Part shown: positions 35,693-44,384 of the stretch, in pieces
How the letters are laid out: each line of letters begins with the position of its first letter
How positions within the stretch are numbered: position 1 is the stretch's first letter
Origin: CAYQUL01 sp964568925
Lineage (GTDB): Bacteria; Patescibacteriota; Microgenomatia; UBA8517
Assembly (NCBI GenBank): GCA_964568925.1
Contig: CAZMSJ010000003.1
Coordinates: forward strand, 28,969-92,968
Length of the DNA: 64,000 bases
Reading direction: 5' to 3'
Notes under the pieces: generated by a model
The model's database searches: none
The model's input: the letters and a program-made list of their open reading frames with translations, nothing else
Told to the model about the DNA's origin: nothing
Program-made: the position numbers and the translations under genes

Positions 35693-36502
35693 ATGAAGTT
35701 AGTTATCTCCACTGATTCAGTAGGAATTGCAACAAATCCAGCTCATTTTAAAGACGTATGGGGCTTTGTCATGAAACACAAACAGTTTGCTGGAGTTGAA
35801 ATGCTTGCCTGGAGAAACCTTGAAGCAAAAGTTAAAGCCTTTGAGAAAGCTCATATCCCCATCTGTGGAATGCATGGAAAAACCGGAGGAATGCGAGAAG
35901 CAACACAGGTGAGCCAGTACCCCATCTACTTCCTTATGCAAGAGGTTTTTGCCCCAATCCGAGTGGAGGCCCAGGTTGCGACAAAATACAATCTTCACTA
36001 CCTTCTGGTTCATGTAGAGTACGCTCGAGAGCTCTTGGAAACCAAAAATGAACAAATAGTGTCGTCCATTCCGCTTCTGGTTGAAAACGACATCGAGAGA
36101 TCAAGCCATACAAAGACTCTGGCAGCGATTAAAACGCTGCGAGAAAAGAAGATACAGGCCAACATGGTGTTCGACATCGTTCACGCGATTCGAAGCACTC
36201 GTGAGCCATTTGACAAGGCCTTCGACTATGCCTTAACACTCTTAACACACGTTAGCCCAATGGCTATTCATCTTCCCGTCGGAACATACCTCTCAGACTC
36301 ACTTCCATGGGAGCAGATGACCCAACACCAGTTTGAAGCACTTGCTCGAGCAATTAGTCATGTTTCACCAACCTACCTTATTATCGAAAACCAACAACAG
36401 AGAATCTATTCATACCTCGCTCCAAAAGGAGTGAGAGAAAAACAGAGAGCTCGAAATGAGCGTATCATTGAAAAGATGGTGAAGATCGGTATACTGCAAT
36501 AA
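35693..36502 (+). CDS. Xylose-isomerase-like TIM-barrel protein
   Basis: 269 residues with the strand order of the AP-endonuclease 2 / sugar isomerase fold: FAGVEMLAWRN, IPICGMHGKTGG, HYLLVHVEYA, IPLLVENDIER, ANMVFDIVHAIR, MAIHLPVG and YLIIENQQQ. Metal ligands of this fold (Glu, Asp, His) have plausible counterparts in E, D and H of the last four segments. No close family is recognised; substrate unknown. The stop shares a base with the next gene's ATG, so the two are coupled. Confidence 0.72.
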   Translation: MKLVISTDSVGIATNPAHFKDVWGFVMKHKQFAGVEMLAWRNLEAKVKAFEKAHIPICGMHGKTGGMREATQVSQYPIYFLMQEVFAPIRVEAQVATKYNLHYLLVHVEYARELLETKNEQIVSSIPLLVENDIERSSHTKTLAAIKTLREKKIQANMVFDIVHAIRSTREPFDKAFDYALTLLTHVSPMAIHLPVGTYLSDSLPWEQMTQHQFEALARAISHVSPTYLIIENQQQRIYSYLAPKGVREKQRARNERIIEKMVKIGILQ

Positions 36503-37596
36503 TGCAAACGATTACCTGCGCGTCTTGTGGCAAAGAAATAGAAATTTCTGAAGCCTTAAGTCACCAAGTGACAGAAGAGGTTATTAAAAAAACAAGGAGA
36601 GAAGCCCAGCAGGCAGCAGAGGCTCTTGCTAAAAAACAATTTGATTTTGAAAAAGAAAAACTTCTGAGAGAAGTAGCGGATTCACACGCACAAGCAACTA
36701 AACTTCAACAAGAGATTTTGTCCCTCACTCATGAGATCCGTGCATCCAGGCGGGAAAGTGAACAAAAAGAACTAGAAATGCAAAAACGACTGGCTTCTGA
36801 GGAAGAAAAGATCCGTTTTCTTGCAATGAAAGAGGCTCAAGAGCGAGAAGATTTGAAACTTAAGGCAAAAGAGAAAACCATTGAAGATCTGCAAAAAGCC
36901 CTTACCGTTGCACAACAGAAAGCAGCACAAGGTTCCCAACAAACACAAGGTGAAGTCCTTGAATTAAATCTCGAAGAGTCATTAAAGAAAAGCTTTCCAC
37001 AAGACGAGATTCGAGAAGTACCCAAGGGTATTCGCGGTGCTGACTTAATTCATGTGGTGAGAGACCGCAATGGAGTTGTTATTGGAACAATGATCTGGGA
37101 AACAAAAAATGCCAAATGGAGCCCTGGGTGGATTGAAAAGCTCAAAGAAGATCAACGTGCAGCAAAAGCTGATATCGCAATCCTTGCAACGGTTAACTTG
37201 CCAGAGGACATTGAACATTTTTCCTTGAGAAGCAATGTGTGGGTAACAAGCACGAAGTCAATGCTAGAGCTAGCTCAAGCTCTTCGTTTTCAACTCTATC
37301 AAGTTGCCACAACAAAGGCATCAGTTGAGAAAAAGAGTGAACAGGTAGAGCTCTTGTATTCATATTTTACCTCTCCAGAGTTTGTGCATCGCATTGAGTC
37401 AATCATGGAATCATTTGAATCAATGAGAGGTGAGATTGAAAAGGAAAGAAAATGGTTTACCGCAAAGTGGGAGAGACAAGAGAAGATTATTCAAAAGGCA
37501 CTGACACAAACAACAGGAATGTATGGGTCCCTCTCAGGAGTTGTTGAAATGCCAACATCCCGGCTTCTTACCGGAGACTTAGAAGATGTTTCTTAA
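36502..37596 (+). CDS. DUF2130 coiled-coil protein
   Basis: 364 residues. It opens with a zinc-ribbon-like CASCGKEIEISEAL (residues 5-19), followed by a long coiled coil (about 30-145) and the DUF2130 domain (EVPKGIRGADLIHVVRD, IWETKNAKWSPGWIEKLKED, ADIAILATVNLP). The latter resembles a restriction-endonuclease-like core with D..ExK-like residues (GADLI and ETKN). Family function is not known. Its 3' end overlaps the obg gene by 29 bases on the opposite strand. Confidence 0.85.
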   Translation: MQTITCASCGKEIEISEALSHQVTEEVIKKTRREAQQAAEALAKKQFDFEKEKLLREVADSHAQATKLQQEILSLTHEIRASRRESEQKELEMQKRLASEEEKIRFLAMKEAQEREDLKLKAKEKTIEDLQKALTVAQQKAAQGSQQTQGEVLELNLEESLKKSFPQDEIREVPKGIRGADLIHVVRDRNGVVIGTMIWETKNAKWSPGWIEKLKEDQRAAKADIAILATVNLPEDIEHFSLRSNVWVTSTKSMLELAQALRFQLYQVATTKASVEKKSEQVELLYSYFTSPEFVHRIESIMESFESMRGEIEKERKWFTAKWERQEKIIQKALTQTTGMYGSLSGVVEMPTSRLLTGDLEDVS

Positions 37597-38545
37597 GAGC
37601 TGCGATTGATTCTGGGTCATAGATTGAAGCAGTTAACACTTCTTTTCCACTCTTTTTAAAGAGCTTCACGATTTCAGCAACCTGCTTTTCATCAACTAAA
37701 TCAACTTTGGTGATAACAATCACTTCTTTCTTTTGTACTAAATCTTTTTTATATGAAGCAAGTTCAGTGCGAATGGTTTCATAGCTTTCCCATGCATTTT
37801 CATTTTCAGCAGAAATACAGTGCAAAATGACATTTACTTTTTCAATGTGTTTTAAGAACTTAAATCCTAAGCCTCGACCTGTGTGTGCGCCTTCAATAAG
37901 TCCAGGAATATCAGCCAAGATACTTTTTTCCATGACTCCAAGGTTCGGGGAAAGGGTTGTAAAGGCATAATTACCTACCTTTGCTTTGGCGTTGGTTAAT
38001 TCGTTTAAGAGACTACTTTTTCCAGCATTTGGAAGACCAACAAAGCCAAAATCAGCAATAAGTTTTAAGTTAATATGGAATAATCGCTTTTCTCCCGGAA
38101 GACCATTTTGTGCAAATTTAGGGGTTGTTCTTCGAGGGGATCGGAACTCAAAGTTTCCACGTCCACCACGTCCACCTTTTGAAATCATGACTCGTTGACC
38201 AACTTCTACTAAATCAATCGTCTCACCACTTGTCACAAGTCCTGGTTCACGAACGGTTTCAATTTCAGTCAAGGTTGTGCCTACTGGAAGGAGAATGGTT
38301 AAGTCTTTCCCATCACGGCCAGTTGCTTTCTTTTTTCCACCAGGGATACCATTTTCAGCTTCAAATTCCGTTTGGGTTAAAAATTGAGCCAAAAGAGTCA
38401 AATCACTGGCTGCTTCCACAAAAACATCCCCTCCACGGCCTCCATTTCCACCGTCAGGTCCACTTCCTGTCATTTTTCCAAACGACACAATACCGGTTCC
38501 TCCATGGCCACCGGTAAAGGTAATTGTTGCTTCGTCGATCATCAT
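37568..38545 (-). CDS. obgE: GTPase Obg
   Basis: About 325 residues from ATG 38545 (a second ATG follows immediately at 38542). The glycine-rich Obg domain (GGHGGTGIVSFGK, GGNGGRGGDVF) is followed by the G domain: G1 GLPNAGKSS, G3 DIPGLIEGA, G4 TKVD. Obg takes part in late 50S assembly and stress control. The C-terminal OCT domain found in some Obg proteins is absent. The TATACT box at 38561-38556 gives +1 about 38549, so the leader is about 4 bases. Confidence 0.96.
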   Translation of the reverse strand: MMIDEATITFTGGHGGTGIVSFGKMTGSGPDGGNGGRGGDVFVEAASDLTLLAQFLTQTEFEAENGIPGGKKKATGRDGKDLTILLPVGTTLTEIETVREPGLVTSGETIDLVEVGQRVMISKGGRGGRGNFEFRSPRRTTPKFAQNGLPGEKRLFHINLKLIADFGFVGLPNAGKSSLLNELTNAKAKVGNYAFTTLSPNLGVMEKSILADIPGLIEGAHTGRGLGFKFLKHIEKVNVILHCISAENENAWESYETIRTELASYKKDLVQKKEVIVITKVDLVDEKQVAEIVKLFKKSGKEVLTASIYDPESIAALKKHLLSLR

Positions 38546-38621
38546 ACTAGGTGACAGTATACCTGAATATGGTATATTAAACAAAAGTTATGGGGCGATT
38601 GCCTCAAAGGAGCAGGTATTT

Positions 38622-38891
38622 TTGGCAACAAATGATGCACTGACCAATGGTATTGTTCTTCTTGTGCTGATTGGTTCATACGTTGTTTACACTCGAATCA
38701 GAGTCTCACTCCTCTTTGCAGCCGTCGTAACTATCGTTGAGTTTGCTCAGTTTTTGAAGGTGAGTACTGAAATTTCTGATCCACCACTGGGGCTCACCTT
38801 AATGAGTGCTCTGTGCTTTGGTTTGTGGTTTGCAAAGATAATTAAGGAAGTAGATCAGCGGGTGCAGGAGAAAGTAAAAGAAAGCGAATGA
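38622..38891 (+). CDS. Small membrane protein
   Basis: 89 residues starting with TTG 38622, chosen because AAAGGAG precedes it. Two or three membrane helices (IVLLVLIGSYVVY, SLLFAAVVTIVEFAQFL, LTLMSALCFGLWFA) and a charged C-terminal tail (KEVDQRVQEKVKES). No family recognised. Its 3' end overlaps the opposite-strand gene at 38799 by 93 bases. Confidence 0.68.
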   Translation: MATNDALTNGIVLLVLIGSYVVYTRIRVSLLFAAVVTIVEFAQFLKVSTEISDPPLGLTLMSALCFGLWFAKIIKEVDQRVQEKVKESE

Positions 38892-39548
38892 GTAGTTAAC
38901 AGAGATATATATTACAAAATATGCCCCTTTTTTTAAAAGGGGCTTTCTTTTAAGATATCGAATTTTGTATTGCCTCCAGATTTTCAAATACTTTCGGGAT
39001 AATGTGATCATTTCTGCAAAAATTGTCCTCCTATCTGCGTAACTCAAGCCATAATTAACTTCTTTGGTTTGGAAGTCACGGAGAAATTCAGTGAGCTCAC
39101 TGTTTGTCATTTCACGAATGTCTTGAATTACAATCTGACTTTTATGCACCTCGATTAAATTTTGAATCCTTTTTGGCAGCATCCTAGAATAGATTTCTGG
39201 AGGCACTAACATGAGTATTGGCTTGTTGCACGATAGAGCATACGCCGTCTCAATACCGGTACTTTCACCGATATATCCGTCAAGATCATCATAAATATCA
39301 AATGTGATCTGAATATGGTTTTGTCTGATTTCTCTAAAAAACTCAATCTGTGTCTTGTAAAATGGCACCTCCGCCTCCTCTGGTATTGTAATCGCAAACT
39401 TGTACGGATAATCAATAATTGTGTCACCACGGGGGAACTGAACAATTATTCCAGCATCGACTAATCTTCTACGAAGAAGGAAAAGGCCTTGATTATCCGG
39501 GCTATATTTACCACTAATTTGAACTCTTGGACATTGCAACTTATTCAT
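38799..39548 (-). CDS. Nucleoside deoxyribosyltransferase-like protein with C-terminal membrane helices
   Basis: 249 residues. The N-terminal 120 residues resemble nucleoside 2-deoxyribosyltransferase or related nucleotide-binding folds: RVQISGKYSPDN, FDIYDDLDGYIGESTGIETA followed by YALSCNKPILMLVPP, with a candidate catalytic Glu in STGIETAYA. The C-terminal 50 residues are hydrophobic (VIYISVNYSFAFFYFLLHPLIYFL). This tail is read across the hairpin terminator and 3' end of the opposite-strand gene, so it may be a recent extension after loss of a stop. Low-GC region. A membrane-tethered nucleotide-sensing protein is possible. Confidence 0.62.
   Translation of the reverse strand: MNKLQCPRVQISGKYSPDNQGLFLLRRRLVDAGIIVQFPRGDTIIDYPYKFAITIPEEAEVPFYKTQIEFFREIRQNHIQITFDIYDDLDGYIGESTGIETAYALSCNKPILMLVPPEIYSRMLPKRIQNLIEVHKSQIVIQDIREMTNSELTEFLRDFQTKEVNYGLSYADRRTIFAEMITLSRKYLKIWRQYKIRYLKRKPLLKKGAYFVIYISVNYSFAFFYFLLHPLIYFLNYLCKPQTKAQSTH
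38923..38951 (+). terminator. Terminator of 38622 gene, inside opposite-strand CDS
   Basis: Nine-base-pair stem GCCCCTTTT/AAAAGGGGC, loop TTT, then TTTCTTTT. It lies inside the coding frame of the minus-strand gene 38799-39548. Confidence 0.75.
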
Positions 39549-39644
39549 GTCTACCTCACATAACTAAATCATGGTTACTGTGCGTATTATAGGTGAGATC
39601 TGGTTAATTTTCAAGGAATACTTAAAGATGTAAGATAAGATCTA

Positions 39645-40409
39645 ATGAAAATAACCAGACATAAAAGAAATGAAATAATGAATGTGTGCAGAAAGCTTAT
39701 CTCAGCACACAAGAACAGATTGATTAGCAGCTACCCTTTGCCTGAAGATAATTGTCCGAATTTCGGGAGAACTAATGAAGATCTAGAAAGAAAATTATTT
39801 TATTTTACACTTCCTATGTGTATGAACTATCGAAGGAATAGTGTGCAACTATGGAAAGCTACTTTAGAAACATTTAACGATCCAACAACTAGTGAGATTT
39901 TTTCCATTAGTTATTCTTCAAAGATACTGATTTCTGACTTAAAGGAAAAACTTTTAAAGTATAAAATGGCAATGCAGCCGGTTAGGCACGCAGATAATTG
40001 GTATAGGATATCAAATACAATTTATAACAACTGGGGGTCTATTTCAGAGATGCTTGAAGCAGTTGATTATGATTTTTTAAAATTAAAGCAGACGGTACAA
40101 AGAGAATTTAAATCAGGGTTCCCATATTTATCTGGACCGAAACTATTTAATTATTGGAGTTATATTCTCACAACTAAATGTGATGTTCCTCTTCAACATA
40201 AGGATATGATTGATATTGCAGTAGACACACATGTGATACAGTCTTCAATTAAACTCGGTATCATCAGTCAAAGTGAAGGTGAAAATTCTAATAGAGAGGA
40301 TATCGCGAAAGTATGGAGTTCTTTTCTGAAAGGCTCAGATATTGCCCCTGTAGAACTGAATGTACCATTTTGGTTTTGGAGTAGAGACGGGTTTACCTTC
40401 AAAGTTTAG
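39645..40409 (+). CDS. Hypothetical protein, possible HhH-GPD-like fold
   Basis: 254 residues, AT-rich. The N-terminal half is helical and basic. In the second half FPYLSGPKLFNYWSYILTT and IAVDTHVIQSSIKLGI recall the helix-hairpin-helix plus (V/I)DTHV segment of endonuclease III-type DNA glycosylases, but the Gly-rich hairpin LPGVG is replaced by LSGPKL and the Cys cluster is missing. The resemblance may be coincidental. A TAAGAT box just upstream suggests a two-base leader. Confidence 0.62.
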   Translation: MKITRHKRNEIMNVCRKLISAHKNRLISSYPLPEDNCPNFGRTNEDLERKLFYFTLPMCMNYRRNSVQLWKATLETFNDPTTSEIFSISYSSKILISDLKEKLLKYKMAMQPVRHADNWYRISNTIYNNWGSISEMLEAVDYDFLKLKQTVQREFKSGFPYLSGPKLFNYWSYILTTKCDVPLQHKDMIDIAVDTHVIQSSIKLGIISQSEGENSNREDIAKVWSSFLKGSDIAPVELNVPFWFWSRDGFTFKV

Positions 40410-40941
40410 AAACGGCCTCTAAAAGTTCGTCATACTTTTTAGTTTCAATGTCCTCTTGTTTTAAACCAAACTTACTTGCTTGATCAAAAATTTGCCTCTC
40501 TGAATCAGAAATTTTGTCTTCACTTGTTAATATTTCTATTTCTAAATAACTTCCAAGGCCATCCACTTCGTCCAAAGCAATACTTATTTCGCCTTCCTTA
40601 TATTCAATTCGCCTTTTATTAACTAAACTAACCTGATTAAAATTACATTCCTTAAGAATGTCTTGCATTATATTAGCTGAGCTAATAACTAGCTCATGCT
40701 CAACAGCGTCTCCAGAAGTATTTATCACTCGCTTGCAAGTCATCTTGGTTTCCTCTCCAACAGTACGAATCCTCACGACGGGCATTCCACGTTTGAATTG
40801 TCTAAAAGATTTGATTTTCTGAAGGAAAATAATGTCTGATTGAAACACTGATTGAGCATGGCCATGTTTGTTCTCGAGAAGACTTAGTATCTTACTCTTT
40901 TGATCTTTATTTATTTTAAATTTACGTTCAACTTCAATCAT
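40399..40941 (-). CDS. CYTH-domain protein (class IV adenylate cyclase / triphosphatase fold)
   Basis: 180 residues from ATG 40941. The CYTH signature ExExK is EVERK at residues 3-7; further conserved charged positions are in VVRIRTVGEETKMTCKR, VEHELVISS, NKRRIEYKEGEISIALDEV and GSYLEIEIL. CYTH enzymes act on triphosphate substrates (thiamine triphosphate, tripolyphosphate, ATP to cAMP in CyaB). Which reaction applies cannot be decided. TATACT (40953-40948) places +1 exactly on the ATG: leaderless. It overlaps the end of the preceding plus-strand gene by 11 bases. Confidence 0.85.
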   Translation of the reverse strand: MIEVERKFKINKDQKSKILSLLENKHGHAQSVFQSDIIFLQKIKSFRQFKRGMPVVRIRTVGEETKMTCKRVINTSGDAVEHELVISSANIMQDILKECNFNQVSLVNKRRIEYKEGEISIALDEVDGLGSYLEIEILTSEDKISDSERQIFDQASKFGLKQEDIETKKYDELLEAVSKL

Positions 40942-40969
40942 ATACGCAGTATAAACCCAAAAGCTTTTT

Positions 40970-42373
40970 TTAAAACGAGGAGCCCGCTTGAAATGTTTCA
41001 AGGGGAACTGTTTTTAGTTTAACTCTCCACTTTTTTGGAAAAAGGAGTGCTTTTCTCAATATTTTGTACATATCCCAATCAAAGGACAGGGGGACTAGTT
41101 CACTTCTTTCAGATTGAACAAACCCCATATAGCACCAATTAAAGATGAGGTGATTAACTGGCTCTTCAGAAGCATTTTTCTCTGAAAGAATAACAACCTG
41201 ATCTGGGTATGGCCAAGCGGGCACCCGAATGCTTTTTAAGGCCTCAATCACCCGTGCGTTATACACTTCTTGATCTTCCTCACCAGCACATACTCCATTA
41301 CAAAAACCAATTTGTGAATGGAAACAGGCCCCTTTCTCATGGGTTAACCCTAAGTACTTGGGGCAGAGCATATGTTCTTTCGACAATTCCCAGAGTCGCT
41401 CCTTGGCTTGAACAACTGAACGAAAGACACCAACAATGGAAGAAACATCAGAGAGCAAAATGTTCGGAACCTTTTCAATGTAGACCACACCATCTTTAAA
41501 CAAAATTGCATACATATGTGAGTTTCTTCTCAATTGTTTGTTGTGAAGTGGCATGAGCGCCTTCACCAGTTGAGATTCCTTGAGAAGCGCTGAGATTTCT
41601 CCATCTGTTTCTTCAAAGGTAACTGATGCAATTTCTTTCCACACAGTGGCATCAGTTCCGGTTAAGACTCCAGTAAAGTGAGAGCGAACACGAGAACGAA
41701 TGTTGTTTGCTTTGCCAACATACAGGACCGTGTTTTCTTTATTTAAAAAAACGTAAACACCTGGTCTTGTCGGAAGAGTTGCAATGTCAGTTTCTGTAAG
41801 TCCTGGAGGGCAACTTAACCGACCATTAATCAGTCGTTCAACGGTTTCAGGAAACGTGGAAAGAGGGGAAAGAGCCTTGCAGACATCAAAGACTGCCTCT
41901 GCATCAGGCAGAGCTCTGTGTCGATCAACTGAGGGTATGGAAAGAGCTGACAAAACAGCATCAAGATTGGCTCTCGTCAAGTTTGGAATAAGTGCACGAG
42001 AAAGTGCTACCGTACACAATTGTTTTGGACGAAAGGAAAATCCTTCTCGTGCAAATGATTCAGTTAAAAAGCCGACATCAAATCGAGCGTTGTGTGCAAC
42101 GATCGTTGCTCCTTCAAGTAACTCATACAACTCGTCGGCTATGGTTGAAAAGTGTGGAGCTCCTTCAATGTCGGCTGGGGTAATACCAGTAAAACGAACA
42201 ATCTCCGGTGGTAACTCGGTGCCAGGATCGACAAACCATTGGTGTTTGGTTACCTCACCATCTTTCACATACACAATACCAATCTCAATAATACGATTAC
42301 GTCGAGGATCAAGTCCTGTTGTTTCAAGGTCAAGATATGCGACAGGTCCGGAGAGAATGGAAGGAGGGTTCAC
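40970..42373 (-). CDS. DnaQ-like exonuclease fused to GIY-YIG (UvrC/Cho-like) nuclease
   Basis: 467 residues. N-terminal DEDDh exonuclease: YLDLETTGLDP (residues 13-23), IVAHNARFDVGFL and HRALPDAEAV. The GIY-YIG domain starts near 205: RPGVYVFLNKENTVLYVGKANNIRSRVRSHF. The C-terminal half contains a Cys cluster (MLCPKYLGL, GACFHSQIGFCNGVCAG) as in UvrC. The same fusion is known in Actinobacteria and elsewhere. Probably a repair nuclease that incises near damage and trims. It starts in a 4-base overlap with the DsbA gene. Confidence 0.9.
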   Translation of the reverse strand: MNPPSILSGPVAYLDLETTGLDPRRNRIIEIGIVYVKDGEVTKHQWFVDPGTELPPEIVRFTGITPADIEGAPHFSTIADELYELLEGATIVAHNARFDVGFLTESFAREGFSFRPKQLCTVALSRALIPNLTRANLDAVLSALSIPSVDRHRALPDAEAVFDVCKALSPLSTFPETVERLINGRLSCPPGLTETDIATLPTRPGVYVFLNKENTVLYVGKANNIRSRVRSHFTGVLTGTDATVWKEIASVTFEETDGEISALLKESQLVKALMPLHNKQLRRNSHMYAILFKDGVVYIEKVPNILLSDVSSIVGVFRSVVQAKERLWELSKEHMLCPKYLGLTHEKGACFHSQIGFCNGVCAGEEDQEVYNARVIEALKSIRVPAWPYPDQVVILSEKNASEEPVNHLIFNWCYMGFVQSERSELVPLSFDWDMYKILRKALLFPKKWRVKLKTVPLETFQAGSSF

Positions 42374-43023
42374 TTGGCGAGTGCTGTGTCAATTAATGAT
42401 TTGAATTCTGCGTAACTTGGAATACCAACTTGTTTTACCCCATTCATAAAGAATGTTGGAGTTGAGTTTACCCCTGCGGCATTTCCATCAAGTAATCCTT
42501 TGTTAATCACATCATCAAATTTGTGTTCAACAAGATCTTTCTTAAATTGATCAGTGTTTAGGCCTAAATCTTTCGCGTAGCCAACAAAGATGTCGACTGC
42601 ATTTGATTTTTCTGACCATGCGTCTTGTTTTTCATACAACACGTCATGCATTTCCCAAAACTTTCCTTGTGCACCAGCTGCTTCAGCTGCTCGAGCTGCG
42701 TCCATTGCATTTTTGTGTTGTGGAAGCGGGAAGTGCCTGAACACCATTTGAATCTTGTCGGTATAGTCTTGTTGAACTTTTTTCGTAATAGGATGAGCTG
42801 CACCACAAGCTGGACACTGGAAATCTGCAAATTCAACGATAACAACTTTTGCTTCATCTGGACCACGCTTATACACATTGTCTGATAGAAGTAGTTTTGC
42901 ATCAGTTGGTGTGGCTGTAGTCTTTGTTTGTGGAGTACTTGTGGTAAAGAAGAGTGAACCAACGACAACTACAAGAATCGTTACTATTCCAATTCCGAGT
43001 AATGCTTTTGTTTCGTTATTCAT
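42370..43023 (-). CDS. DsbA-family thiol:disulphide oxidoreductase
   Basis: 217 residues: an N-terminal membrane anchor (LLGIGIVTILVVVVGSLFF), Thr/Pro linker, then the thioredoxin-fold domain with VEFADFQCPACGAAHP (active-site CPAC, C70 and C73), helical insertion and the cis-Pro loop GVNSTPTFFMNG. It resembles BdbD of Gram-positive bacteria. It should introduce disulphides into exported proteins such as the Cys-containing pilins and the 1058-residue surface protein. Overlaps the DsbB gene by 8 bases. Confidence 0.93.
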   Translation of the reverse strand: MNNETKALLGIGIVTILVVVVGSLFFTTSTPQTKTTATPTDAKLLLSDNVYKRGPDEAKVVIVEFADFQCPACGAAHPITKKVQQDYTDKIQMVFRHFPLPQHKNAMDAARAAEAAGAQGKFWEMHDVLYEKQDAWSEKSNAVDIFVGYAKDLGLNTDQFKKDLVEHKFDDVINKGLLDGNAAGVNSTPTFFMNGVKQVGIPSYAEFKSLIDTALAK

Positions 43024-43459
43024 GAGTTTGGTCTATGTCAGCTGCTTTCTTGTTTTTCATAAAAAGAACAAGACACACAATAATAACGGTGAAAGCCGTG
43101 AGTGACAAGAAGGGGATTGTAATAAACCCGAACCATGCAAAAAACTTTGTGGTACAACTTACTCCTGCAGTGCAGGGGGCCGCGGCTTCTGGAAGAATTT
43201 TATAGTACAAAAGATTATGATAGATAGAAATTAAAAACCCAATCACAGCCAAGGGGAGTGAATACACAATGACATTTTTATCTCTTTTTACAATGCCTGC
43301 TCCCAAGAGAAGTACTTGTGGGTACATGGCAATTCTTTGATACCAACACAACATACAAGGTGTAAAGTGCATGACTTCACTGAAATATAAGCTTCCCAAG
43401 GTTGCGACAAGTGCTTGTGTCCAAGCGATATAGAGTGCGTTTTTGCGAAGAAAACTCAT
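43016..43459 (-). CDS. DsbB-family disulphide bond formation protein
   Basis: 147 residues from ATG 43459, four membrane helices. First redox pair CMLC (C35, C38) in FTPCMLCWYQRIAMYP; second pair C96 and C102 in APCTAGVSCTTK. It reoxidises DsbA using quinone in characterised systems; Patescibacteria often lack quinone pathways, so the acceptor here is uncertain. First gene of a DsbB-DsbA-nuclease run. Confidence 0.93.
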   Translation of the reverse strand: MSFLRKNALYIAWTQALVATLGSLYFSEVMHFTPCMLCWYQRIAMYPQVLLLGAGIVKRDKNVIVYSLPLAVIGFLISIYHNLLYYKILPEAAAPCTAGVSCTTKFFAWFGFITIPFLSLTAFTVIIVCLVLFMKNKKAADIDQTHE

Positions 43460-43537
43460 ACGTAGTTGTCGACACTCTAGCAAAAGAGGCGTCCTGCAGT
43501 CAACTTGTTTTACGGCTAATGTTACAATGCATGCAGT

Positions 43538-44371
43538 ATGAAGAATGATAAATTTAGCGCAGTGTGGTTATCCCACTCATCTCTCAAAGATTTTATTACC
43601 TGTCCACGACTGTATTTTTTGCGAGCGGTATATAAAGATCCGTTGACTGGAAACAAGATTACACAAGTAACGGCACCACTTACCTTAGGTCAAGTTGTGC
43701 ATGACACCATTGATTCAATCTCAGCTCTTCCAGCGGAAACTCGAATGGACACGCCACTCATTAGTAAATTTCATTCATTGTGGAGTGAGGTAACAGGAGA
43801 ACGGGGAGGGTTTAAAAGTCCAGTTGAAGAGAAACAATACAAAGACTTAGGAGTTGCAATGATTGAGCGAATTATGGCGCACCCTGGTCCACTTCTTGAG
43901 AAAGCAATTAAGATTAAAGAAGAGCTTCCTCATTATTGGTTTAATGAAGCAGAAGGTTTTATTTTGTGTGGAAAAATTGATTGGCTTATTTACAAAGAAG
44001 AAACAGATAGCGTTCACATTTTGGACTTTAAAACAGGAAAGAGAGAAGAGGATGATGACTCTCTTCAGCTCCCTATTTATCATCTGCTTGTTAAAAATAC
44101 TCAAAACCGTGAAGTAACAGGAGCCTCATACTGGTACTTACAAAAAAGTGATGTTCCCCTTGAGAAACCACTACCAGAAACAACAAGAGCTGCTGATGAA
44201 ATTATGTCTATCGCCAGACGAATGAAACTCGCTCGTCAACTTGCACACTTTACCTGCCAATCAGGCAATAGTGAAGGATGTAGGCATTGTGCACCACTTG
44301 AAGCAATTAAAAACGGGAAGGGTAAAAAGGTAGGACAAAGTAAAATGAGACAGGATATCTATATACTGTGA
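43538..44371 (+). CDS. PD-(D/E)XK nuclease, RecB/Cas4-like
   Basis: 277 residues. Opening WLSHSSLKDFITCPRLYFLR with a first Cys, helical part LGQVVHDTID, catalytic core LCGKIDWLIYKEE and VHILDFKTGKREEDD followed by the QLPIYHLL helix, and a C-terminal EGCRHCAP. The Cys pattern (one near the N terminus, several at the C terminus) could hold an iron-sulphur cluster as in AddB/Cas4. Probably a stand-alone DNA-processing exonuclease. TACAAT (43523-43528) sets +1 about three bases before the ATG. There is no CRISPR array nearby. Confidence 0.87.
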   Translation: MKNDKFSAVWLSHSSLKDFITCPRLYFLRAVYKDPLTGNKITQVTAPLTLGQVVHDTIDSISALPAETRMDTPLISKFHSLWSEVTGERGGFKSPVEEKQYKDLGVAMIERIMAHPGPLLEKAIKIKEELPHYWFNEAEGFILCGKIDWLIYKEETDSVHILDFKTGKREEDDDSLQLPIYHLLVKNTQNREVTGASYWYLQKSDVPLEKPLPETTRAADEIMSIARRMKLARQLAHFTCQSGNSEGCRHCAPLEAIKNGKGKKVGQSKMRQDIYIL

Positions 44372-44384
44372 TATAGTGGCTACA

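Noticed and set aside
39645..40409. Calling this protein a DNA glycosylase
   Set aside because: Only the VDTHV-like segment matches; the hairpin and catalytic residues of the family are not convincing.
41784..42404. 206-codon plus-strand frame opposite the DnaQ/GIY-YIG gene
   Set aside because: Antisense to a well-supported domain, Ser/Arg/Pro-rich and without recognisable motifs.
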